Of a DNA stretch of 64,000 bases, positions 19,180 to 26,193 are shown piece by piece. Source of the DNA: Microscilla marina ATCC 23134 (GTDB taxonomy: Bacteria; Bacteroidota; Bacteroidia; Cytophagales; Microscillaceae); contig NZ_AAWS01000022.1 of the NCBI RefSeq assembly GCF_000169175.1, positions 78,923 to 142,922 on the forward strand, in the 5' to 3' direction. Position numbers and translations under genes: made by a program. Positions within the stretch are counted from its first letter, which is position 1; every line of letters begins with the position of its first letter. The notes beneath the pieces were generated by a model that saw only the letters and a program-made list of their open reading frames with translations, searched no databases and had not been told where the DNA came from.

Positions 19180-19821
19180 ATGGACTTTATAGACGAAAAA
19201 ATTAATAGTTATGCCGAAGCCCACAGTCAACCTGAAAGTGATTTGTTGGCGCGCCTCTCCCGCGAAACTTATACCAAAGTTTTGGCACCCCGTATGCTAT
19301 CCGGGCATTTACAAGGTAGAGTTTTATCCATGTTTTCTAAAATGATCCGGCCAAAGAGCATATTAGAAATAGGTACTTACACAGGATACTCGGCAATATG
19401 CCTTGCCGAAGGCCTGGCTCCTGAGGGGAAATTGTACACAATTGATATCAACGAAGAGCTTGAGGACATGGCAAAACGTTATTTTGATGAAGCAGGAATC
19501 CTCTCACAGGTGGACTACAGAGCGGGAAATGCCCTGGACATTATTCCTACCATTGAAGCTACTTTTGACTTGGTTTTTATCGATGCTGACAAAATAAATT
19601 ACCCACAGTATTTTGATCAAATAATTGGCAAAGTAAGTAAAAATGGCTTGATCATCGCCGATAATGTGCTTTGGAGCGGTAAAGTGCTCAACGAAAGTAG
19701 CAATCTTGATAAGGATACATTAGCAATTGTTGATTTTAATAAAAAAGTACATGAAGACGATCGCGTAGAAAACGTACTTTTTCCTTTGAGGGATGGTTTG
19801 ATGGTTCTTAGAAAAAAATAG
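19180..19821 (+). CDS. SAM-dependent O-methyltransferase (caffeoyl-CoA OMT-like, family 3)
   Basis: 213 residues, typical of the cation-dependent methyltransferase 3 family. SAM-binding motif I is visible as ILEIGTYTGYSAICLAEGL (about residues 66-84), followed by the acidic LYTIDINEE strand. Further on come FDLVFIDADKINYP (metal/substrate aspartate) and IADNVLWSGKV, all diagnostic of the family. Soluble and cytoplasmic. In bacteria these enzymes methylate small catechol-like hydroxyl groups; the natural substrate here is unknown. Confidence 0.92.
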   Translation: MDFIDEKINSYAEAHSQPESDLLARLSRETYTKVLAPRMLSGHLQGRVLSMFSKMIRPKSILEIGTYTGYSAICLAEGLAPEGKLYTIDINEELEDMAKRYFDEAGILSQVDYRAGNALDIIPTIEATFDLVFIDADKINYPQYFDQIIGKVSKNGLIIADNVLWSGKVLNESSNLDKDTLAIVDFNKKVHEDDRVENVLFPLRDGLMVLRKK

Positions 19822-19966
19822 TATTGTAACTTTTTATTAATATTTACGTAGTCCTATTTGCTTATGACCACAATTTTTGACTTATTGATAATGACAAAAA
19901 ACAAAAATGACTAAACACTTTATTCCAGCCACATATTCTTCGGGTGTTTGTGAATATTAACGGTTT

Positions 19967-21934
19967 ATGAAAAAAATATTATTACACCACAAAACTTACA
20001 TCTGTATTTTTATGTGGGTGTTGCTTGCAATACCCCCAACCTTTGGAGCATACAGAGCAGTAGAAGTACCCCAAAAACTAAAGATAGGGAATCTTAAATT
20101 AATTATTACCAAAGGAGCACGCCGCCAGATTCAAACCAGAATTTATAAGTTGTTGAGGAGTTCACAAAATTTTAGTGAAAACCTTGCCCGTTTGAAATCT
20201 TACGCACCCATGATGGAAGACATTCTCAAAGAGGAAAATCTTCCGACTGATTTCAAATATTTGCCTTTGCTGAAAAGTAGCTTGATGGCCAATGCGCTTA
20301 ACTCGCACGAAGGCGCCGGATTTTGGTTACTAAAAGAAGACCTGGCAAAAAAAGTAGGGCTCAAAGTCAACGACAAAGTAGACGAACGCTTGAATATCGT
20401 AGCTTCTACTCGTGGAGCTGCCCGTTTTCTACACAAAAATAACTTGTATTTCAAGAACTGGATTTATACCATTCTTACCCTTCACATGGGACTTGATAAT
20501 ACTAAAGATTTTATCAAAGAAAACTACAATCAACGCGAAATAATAGGGGTACAAGAGCTCTACATAGAAGAGCGAACCCACTCTTTTATCAAAAAGTTTT
20601 TGGCTTATAAAATAGCATTTGAGGAAAAAATGCTCCTCGACACCAGTGTACCATTGCCTTTAATGCCTTACCAGGTGTCAGGCAAAACCCTTGCTCAGGT
20701 GGCGCGTAAGTTCAAGGTATCTGTTGACTTGCTCAAAGAATATAACCTGTGGTTAAAGAAAAAACGCATTCCCAAAGACAAGGCCTATGATGTGCTCATT
20801 CCACTGGATAAAAAGCCAACGCCTGTTGTGACAAGTAAAATTGTGATCAATAGCATTGAGCCACCCCCTGCAACCCCCAATACTCAAGAACAGGAGTTGA
20901 AGCAAGACAAGCGTCTGGAGCCAGAGTTTCATAACCGGGCTAAAAACAAGCCTATGGTTGTAACTCCGCCTTTGCCCCAGCCCAAAATTGTGATTCAAAG
21001 CATCAAAGATGACCGGAAGAAATACCCGAACATTGTAGATGTGGTAGAGAAAAAACCGGAAAAAAATGAGCCTAATAAGGAATCAACGATTACCAACAAT
21101 ATACAAGTAGTCAGTAATCGGGAAGATGAAAACCCTATGCCCAAAATTAAGGTAAAACCATCTACCACCATTCAAATAACCGAAGTTCGTCCTCAAGCAG
21201 TAGAACGCCCTCATTATACTAATAACACAAATAATACTACTGTAGAAAAAACCGTAGAAAAATATGACCCGTTGCCTCCTCCGGTAAATAACAACGACTA
21301 TAACAGCAGCAGCACAGACAAGTTTTTCCCAGAAGGAATCAAGCCCCGCCGCAACGACCTGTTTATTAGTCCCAATACGCCCCAGTCGGGCATACATGTA
21401 GTAGCACAAGGGCAAACTGTATTTGATGTAGCTCGTCGCTATGACATAAGTGTCAGTGATCTGCGCAAATGGAACTACATCAACAATGATGTGTATGCTG
21501 GGCAAAAACTGGTAGTTTCGCCGCCAAAACCTACCAAAGCCACTATAGAAAACAGTACAGCAGTCAATGAAAGAAAGTTTACTCCTGTAGAGCGCAACAC
21601 ACCTAAGTTTAACCGTAGCAGGTTTGTCACCACCAAAACCCGCACCTATGTACACGTAGTGATCAGAGGGCAGTCGCTGACAAGCATAGCCGAGGCGTAC
21701 GGTGTAAGCGTTGTTGACATCAAAGCTTGGAACAAGCTACATTCTAACGTGATTCATATGGGACAAAAAATTGTGATTTTCAAAGTCATTCGTTTGTTGC
21801 AACACTCGTCTCCCATTACCAAAGGACAATTTTTTCGTGAGCATAAACAAACTCCTTTGCGCGACCGGTTAATACACCAACAGTCTAAAAACTTGCGCAA
21901 AGTGATGGCTCAACCTTATAGTCCTGGCGAATAA
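19967..21934 (+). CDS. LysM protein with degenerate MltD-type transglycosylase domain
   Basis: 655 residues with an N-terminal signal (about 1-28). Residues 75-200 align with the SLT domain of MltD-like lytic transglycosylases (LPTDFKYLPLL ... GAGFWLL ... VDERLNIVASTRGAARFL). The catalytic glutamate expected in the L-V-E-S motif is Lys103 (LLKSSL), and the later YNAG motif reads LHMGLDN. It is therefore probably a non-catalytic peptidoglycan-binding protein. One LysM-like unit follows at about 228-272. A long low-complexity linker rich in Pro, Lys, Asn and Thr comes next (about 275-470). Two better LysM domains lie at about 475-518 and 563-607. Predicted periplasmic cell-wall binder. It stands alone with its own terminator. 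Confidence 0.88.
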   Translation: MKKILLHHKTYICIFMWVLLAIPPTFGAYRAVEVPQKLKIGNLKLIITKGARRQIQTRIYKLLRSSQNFSENLARLKSYAPMMEDILKEENLPTDFKYLPLLKSSLMANALNSHEGAGFWLLKEDLAKKVGLKVNDKVDERLNIVASTRGAARFLHKNNLYFKNWIYTILTLHMGLDNTKDFIKENYNQREIIGVQELYIEERTHSFIKKFLAYKIAFEEKMLLDTSVPLPLMPYQVSGKTLAQVARKFKVSVDLLKEYNLWLKKKRIPKDKAYDVLIPLDKKPTPVVTSKIVINSIEPPPATPNTQEQELKQDKRLEPEFHNRAKNKPMVVTPPLPQPKIVIQSIKDDRKKYPNIVDVVEKKPEKNEPNKESTITNNIQVVSNREDENPMPKIKVKPSTTIQITEVRPQAVERPHYTNNTNNTTVEKTVEKYDPLPPPVNNNDYNSSSTDKFFPEGIKPRRNDLFISPNTPQSGIHVVAQGQTVFDVARRYDISVSDLRKWNYINNDVYAGQKLVVSPPKPTKATIENSTAVNERKFTPVERNTPKFNRSRFVTTKTRTYVHVVIRGQSLTSIAEAYGVSVVDIKAWNKLHSNVIHMGQKIVIFKVIRLLQHSSPITKGQFFREHKQTPLRDRLIHQQSKNLRKVMAQPYSPGE

Positions 21935-21980
21935 TTATTTTGTGCCTAACAAAAGCTTTTAAAACGTATCATGTACTGAG

Positions 21981-22012
21981 TCCCTGTTCATAACACCGAA
22001 CAGGGATTTTCT
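21981..22012 (+). terminator. Terminator of the LysM gene
   Basis: A 9-bp GC-rich stem (21981-21989 with 21998-22006), an 8-nt loop and a T-rich tail. Confidence 0.82.
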
Positions 22013-22017
22013 TTTGG

Positions 22018-22675
22018 TAAAGGGCCTTGTGCTACAAGCAGCTAAGAATTTTACAACACACTGCTTTTTAACAATTTATAAAATTCGTAAATGGAAGCCT
22101 CTACAGCCTCAAGATTTTAGCAACAAGCTGCAAGTTTGAGGCTGCTCTATAAGCAACTTTACGATTTGTAACACATTGATTTTTAATGATTTATAAAATA
22201 GGTAGATGAAAGTTTATTTAGCGTCTTTTGAATGCGGGTGCTTATTCAAACTGGTCATTGGCTCTTATCTGAATGCTCTTGCCTAACAAAATTATAAACA
22301 CTGAAAAATAAGTGATTTATCAACTAAAAGCCATCATCAAACTTGTCCCCTCCTCTTGGTCTTAAGCGCAGCTGACCAAGAGAGCGGGTAACGATAGCGA
22401 AGCACTTGGTCGGCTGTGTTAAGACCACTAAAAGTGAGTTTGTATGGGTTTTCAATCAGACTCGGTATTACAAGCAGTTACGAATTTTAAAGCCTGTTAC
22501 TTTTTAACGGTTTATAAAACTCGTAAATGGAAATTTCGTGAGCGCATTTTGAATACAACTGATTAATTTAAAGAATTGTATAAGAGAAGTTAGTATTCAA
22601 ATGACTATCGACTGTTGTCTGAATGCTCTTGCCTAACAAAATTATAAATACTGAAAAATAAGTGATTTATCAACT
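22018..22675. repeat. Imperfect direct duplication in a repeat-dense spacer
   Basis: 22268-22325 and 22618-22675 are 58-base direct repeats differing at one base. Around them a second block (TTTATAAAA..CGTAAATGGAA type, about 65 bases) occurs three times, near 22033-22095, 22145-22207 and 22466-22533. The related TTGATTTTTA..ACTTATAAAA motif also occurs at the ends of the repeats at 38.4, 48.85 and 59.3 kb. No ORF with coding character lies in 21935-22890. Confidence 0.75.
22324..22470. repeat. 147-bp long-hairpin repeat, copy 1
   Basis: About 90 percent identical by eye to 60488-60633. Its centre is an inverted repeat (22357-22380 with 22405-22427) enclosing a 24-nt loop. The loop is nearly identical in the two copies, whereas the middle of the stem differs. 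Flanks on both sides of the hairpin are conserved too (CTAAAAGCCATCA on the left, GTATGGGTTTTCAATCAGAC on the right). No ORF spans it. It sits inside the duplicated spacer described at 22018-22675. Confidence 0.8.
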
Positions 22676-22705
22676 TGTTAATTGCTAGTAGAGAGTCCCT
22701 GGAAC

Positions 22706-22872
22706 CTAGTGCATCAGGCACTAAGTTACTTACATATTATTTGGCGACTTTTGCCCCCTGACTTCCTCGTAAAAAAGTTAGATAGCTATGGCTATCCGCC
22801 ATTTTAACGACTCTTCAGAAAACAAAATTCATCCAAATTAATAAGCAACTTATTTAATCTCTAATGCACTAG
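22706..22872. repeat. Fold-back element with conserved central hairpin, copy A
   Basis: The ends are a perfect 9-base inverted repeat (22706-22714 with 22864-22872), and the arms remain imperfectly complementary over most of their length. The exact midpoint carries the small hairpin GATAGC-TATG-GCTATC (22781-22796). On the minus strand this is the same ATAGCCATAGCTAT core as in the elements at 28984 and 47386. It lies 18 bases past the 3' end of trmN6. Confidence 0.75.
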
Positions 22873-22890
22873 CCCCAAGTCCCCAGAACC

Positions 22891-23616
22891 TTATAAATAT
22901 AAATAATAAGCTTTTAATAACTGTACAAACTCAGGGGTGTATTCATTCTGTTCGTTTCGAATAAATAATTCATTTTCAGATACTGGCTCATTTGGGAGAG
23001 CCTTTCGGCTAAAATAGCAAATCCTTCTGAAGTTACGCTTTTGAGGGTGATTGTGTATCTGCAATTGTTCAAACACCTGCAAGCCATAGTCTCCAGCCTT
23101 GGTAGTAAACACCTCCATTTGATACATGGGCAGCAGTACCGCAAGTGTGCCATCAGGAGCAAGTAACTTGTCTATTGCTATCAGCAAATCATTAAAAGAT
23201 AAAGCCTCACTATGCAACGCCCTGTTTTGGCTTAAATTTTGGGTTTTGAGGTGGTTTTCAAAAAACGGTGGGTTAGTCATAATGAGTCCATATTGTGCAG
23301 GATGTTTCTGGGCAAAGTGCTGAATAGCCTGGTGGTGTACCTCTATACGAGTAGCCCAGGGACTAGCCTCAATATTTGCTTTGGCTTGGTTATAAGCTGC
23401 TTCGTCTATTTCTACCGCTGTAATGTCAAGGTTGCTGGTTCGTTGGGCAAGCATAAGGCTAAGCAGTCCAGTACCAGTACCTATGTCGAGCACTTGTTGT
23501 GTATGGGGGGCAGGTTGAACAGATGCCCCAAAAATACACGAGTCGGTACATACCTTCATGGCGGTATTGCCCTGTTCTATCTTAAATTGTTTGAATTGAA
23601 AGTAGTTGTTGGCCAT
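22891..23616 (-). CDS. trmN6: tRNA1(Val) (adenine(37)-N6)-methyltransferase
   Basis: 241 residues, the family length for YfiC/TrmN6. The N-terminal KVCTDSCIFGASV segment is the characteristic opening of the family. SAM motif I is LDIGTGTGLLSLMLAQR (about residues 43-59), followed by the acidic ITAVEIDE strand. The N6-adenine methyltransferase signature NPPF is present as IMTNPPFFENHLK (about 115). The C-terminal YLYL ending is also typical. It should methylate A37 of tRNA1(Val). The gene is divergent from the alkyltransferase-like gene, with about 59 bases between start codons, so their promoters must overlap. Confidence 0.93.
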   Translation of the reverse strand: MANNYFQFKQFKIEQGNTAMKVCTDSCIFGASVQPAPHTQQVLDIGTGTGLLSLMLAQRTSNLDITAVEIDEAAYNQAKANIEASPWATRIEVHHQAIQHFAQKHPAQYGLIMTNPPFFENHLKTQNLSQNRALHSEALSFNDLLIAIDKLLAPDGTLAVLLPMYQMEVFTTKAGDYGLQVFEQLQIHNHPQKRNFRRICYFSRKALPNEPVSENELFIRNEQNEYTPEFVQLLKAYYLYL

Positions 23617-23675
23617 TATACGCTACTTATGGTAAAAATAGTAAATTGCAATTTATATCTAACCAACTGAATTTT

Positions 23676-24008
23676 ATGGACAAGACCAATTTTTTTAAAG
23701 ACGTATACGAGGTAGTGAAACTGATTCCTGAAGGCAGAGCCACCAGTTATGGAGCCATTGCCGAGTATTTGGGTACCAAGGGCAAAGCGCGCATGGTAGG
23801 TTGGGCAATGAACAACGCTCATACCGAAACAGATGTACCAGCACATAGGGTAGTAAACCGTGAAGGAATGCTTACGGGCAAACATCACTTTGGCGGCGAT
23901 ACAATGCAAACCCGTCTCGAAGCTGAAGGAATTGTAGTAGAAAACGATAAAATCAAAGATTTTAAGGCTAAAGTATTTTGGAACCCAATGACTGAACTGG
24001 AGATTTAG
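23676..24008 (+). CDS. Alkyltransferase-like (MGMT-family) DNA-repair protein lacking the catalytic Cys
   Basis: 110 residues from the ATG at 23676; an upstream TTG would add ten unlikely residues. The sequence is the DNA-binding C-terminal domain of O6-alkylguanine-DNA alkyltransferase: IPEGRATSYGAIA, the helix-turn-helix region, and AHRVVNREGMLTG. The active-site motif PCHRV reads PAHRV (Ala near residue 58), so it cannot accept alkyl groups. It belongs with the alkyltransferase-like proteins, which bind O6-alkylguanine and hand the lesion to nucleotide-excision repair. Cytoplasmic. Divergent from trmN6. Confidence 0.92.
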   Translation: MDKTNFFKDVYEVVKLIPEGRATSYGAIAEYLGTKGKARMVGWAMNNAHTETDVPAHRVVNREGMLTGKHHFGGDTMQTRLEAEGIVVENDKIKDFKAKVFWNPMTELEI

Positions 24009-24136
24009 GTAGAAGAAACGCAGGTAATAAAAAAAATATAGGGAATATCTGCCAAATATATTCTTACAAATGTAACTTTTGTACTAAAAAGTTAGTAGAA
24101 GGATTAGTATATATCCATTATCCTATATAAACCACC

Positions 24137-24556
24137 ATGAAGTCAAAATTTAGAATATTAGGCATAGCCAGTTTAATTGCATTGTTTTTCGTTCTGGGCA
24201 TTATTTTTACTCCTTATCTATTGGCTATTCCTCCCACTCAACAAGGTCTGTATGTTTTCTTTTTTTTGTTAATTATCACCTACTTAGCATACAATCTCTT
24301 CAAAAACCTCAACAAAGTAGACATTAACAACGAGGTGATTTCGTTCAATAATGTTTTTCTTAAAACTGAACAAGCTTATCGCTTCAGCGAATTAGACGGC
24401 TTTATCACCCAAACAAAACTTACCAATGGCAATGTATCTGACGTGATTTATTTGATTAAACACGATCAGGAAGTGCAAAAAATCCCTTCTTTTTACTATG
24501 CCAATTATCAGGAAATTAAGCGTTACCTCAAAGCCAGGTTACAATACTTGGGCTAA
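24137..24556 (+). CDS. Small two-helix membrane protein
   Basis: 139 residues. Two hydrophobic segments (about 7-30 and 36-56) form a hairpin in the membrane. They are followed by an 80-residue soluble part whose alternating pattern (VISFNNVFLKTEQ ... RFSELDGFI) suggests a small PH-like beta domain. I do not recognise a named family. It has its own start 128 bases after the alkyltransferase-like gene and a terminator downstream. Confidence 0.7.
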   Translation: MKSKFRILGIASLIALFFVLGIIFTPYLLAIPPTQQGLYVFFFLLIITYLAYNLFKNLNKVDINNEVISFNNVFLKTEQAYRFSELDGFITQTKLTNGNVSDVIYLIKHDQEVQKIPSFYYANYQEIKRYLKARLQYLG

Positions 24557-24619
24557 TCATTATGAGTCATACACTGGTGTCCTCAAAAGTAAAAGGCAGT
24601 TAAACAAAATATACAATTT

Positions 24620-24651
24620 GTGCGAAGTTCTTATTGGGCTTCGCACTTTTA
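24620..24651 (+). terminator. Terminator between convergent genes
   Basis: A perfect 8-bp GC-rich stem (24620-24627 with 24639-24646) is followed by a short T run. It lies between the convergent membrane-protein and VOC genes. Confidence 0.75.
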
Positions 24652-24678
24652 GTTTTAGTACCTTTTAGGCCAAAGGAT

Positions 24679-25116
24679 TTACTTGGCAAAAAGCTGAGAA
24701 ATATTTTTAAAAGCCTTAAACTCCAGTGCATTGCCTTCTACATCGAGAAAAAACATAGTGGCCTGCTCGCCTATTTTTCCTTGAAAGCGGATGTAAGGTT
24801 CTATGACAAACTCAATATTTTTTGTTTTCAAATCTTCAGCAAGTTTTTCCCAATCGTTCCAACTAAGCACCACCCCAAAGTGAGGGATGGGCACCTCGTG
24901 TCCATCTACAGGGTTGGCTACGGGTTTGTGGCTGATCTCAGCTACTGGTTTTTGGTGAATGACCAGTTGGTGTCCAAAAAAGTTGAAATCTACCCAATGT
25001 TCATCGCTTCTGCCTTCTTTGCAGCCCAACACTTCACCATAAAATTGACGACTCTTTGCCAGGTCAGCTACTGGTATTGCCAAATGAAAAGGGGGAGTTT
25101 GAGAGGTGTTTGTCAT
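24679..25116 (-). CDS. VOC-family (glyoxalase/dioxygenase-fold) protein
   Basis: 145 residues forming the two beta-alpha-beta-beta-beta modules of the vicinal oxygen chelate superfamily. It opens with FHLAIPVADLAKSRQFYGEVLGC, in which the first His is a usual metal ligand. HFGVVLSWNDWEKLAEDL is the second-module start, and FFLDVEGNALEFKAF is the typical C-terminal strand with the Glu ligand. Metal-binding positions therefore appear intact. Soluble and cytoplasmic. Substrate is not predictable; many Bacteroidetes homologues are simply called glyoxalase. No operon partner. Confidence 0.9.
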   Translation of the reverse strand: MTNTSQTPPFHLAIPVADLAKSRQFYGEVLGCKEGRSDEHWVDFNFFGHQLVIHQKPVAEISHKPVANPVDGHEVPIPHFGVVLSWNDWEKLAEDLKTKNIEFVIEPYIRFQGKIGEQATMFFLDVEGNALEFKAFKNISQLFAK

Positions 25117-25391
25117 AAAATTATCAATTTTTGAGTAGGTACAAAGTTACAGTTTTTTTCCATTCCTTGGTACACTTTTCGTTTTTGCTATGCTTACCTT
25201 ACTGATAAAAGTGTATAGTATAATATTGTTGATTTTCAGTGTTTTAAAAGCTAAGTTGGTGCTTATTTTATAAAAAATACTGCTTGCCTGGTAGTACAAC
25301 TTGCCAAAGAAGTGCTTTCTTAAAGTAAACCGCCACCTGAGTTTAAAACTAATAAAGTGGCACAGTGTATTTGAATAAAATCATCAAAAGA

Positions 25392-26108
25392 ATGAAAAAA
25401 CTATTGACAGGAATTGTTTGTACAATGGCAATGTGTGTTTTTACTGCTTGCCAACAACAAGAAACCGTAAATCCTGGCATTACTACTGGCTCAGTAGAAA
25501 GCATTGCTGCCACAGACTTACCAGTACTGGTACTCAATGCCGCTCATCAGGATTTTGGCGGGCAGCGCATTACCGAAGCAGTCAAAATGACTGGAACCGA
25601 AGGCAGTGTGGTGTATGGAGTAACCGTAGAAAGCCACGATGCTGGCAATTATAGCGAAGACGGAGGAAAGTGTAATGGTATAGAACTAACTGCTTTACCC
25701 CAAACAATGAGTGATTATATCGCCACTCACTATGCCGGAGCCAATGTGGTAAAGGCGGCTCAAATGACCACCCCTGATGGTACCACAAAGATTATGGTAC
25801 GTTTGGATACGCGTAAAGCGCTGACTTTTGATGCATCGGGTAATTTTTTAGAAGAAAAAGCAGCACAAAAAAAAGGTAAGAAAGGCAAAAAAGGATGTGA
25901 AATGAGCAAAGAAAGCATAGCTGCCACTGACTTGCCCCAACCGGCTCAAGACTACATAGCCGCCAACTATGCCGACCAGGTTAGTGCTGAGGCATACAAA
26001 CTTACCAAAAAAGAAGGAGCCTCTTTGTTTGCCGTAGCATTTGCCCACCAATTAGAAGTAGTCTTTGCGGTAGATGGCACCTTTTTGAAAGAACGAACCC
26101 ATCAATAA
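25392..26108 (+). CDS. Lipoprotein with PepSY-like repeats
   Basis: 238 residues from the ATG at 25392; a GTG nine codons upstream is unlikely because it would precede the signal peptide. The signal peptide ends in the lipobox VFTAC. At least two clear PepSY-like units of about 55 residues are visible: LPQTMSDYIATHYAGANV ... FDASGNFLEE and LPQPAQDYIAANYADQ ... VDGTFLKE. A more diverged first unit lies near residues 34-75. A Lys-rich GKKGKKG spacer separates the last two. PepSY-like domains are periplasmic or surface modules, often thought to inhibit proteases or other hydrolases. The role here is unknown. Confidence 0.87.
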   Translation: MKKLLTGIVCTMAMCVFTACQQQETVNPGITTGSVESIAATDLPVLVLNAAHQDFGGQRITEAVKMTGTEGSVVYGVTVESHDAGNYSEDGGKCNGIELTALPQTMSDYIATHYAGANVVKAAQMTTPDGTTKIMVRLDTRKALTFDASGNFLEEKAAQKKGKKGKKGCEMSKESIAATDLPQPAQDYIAANYADQVSAEAYKLTKKEGASLFAVAFAHQLEVVFAVDGTFLKERTHQ

Positions 26109-26142
26109 CCAATATTTTTTATTGCTTAACTTTTAGTTGTTC

Positions 26143-26168
26143 AAAGCCTTCATACAGAAGGCTTTTTT
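26143..26168 (+). terminator. Terminator between convergent genes
   Basis: A perfect 9-bp stem (26143-26151 with 26157-26165) with a 5-nt loop and a run of seven T, located between the PepSY-like lipoprotein and the convergent T9SS beta-propeller gene. Confidence 0.85.
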
Positions 26169-26193
26169 TCAAATATGCCAATACAACAAGTGC

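Noticed and set aside
22018..22890. Degenerate transposase gene in the repeat-dense spacer
   Set aside because: No frame is open beyond a few dozen codons and no DDE or HUH motif was seen on either strand.
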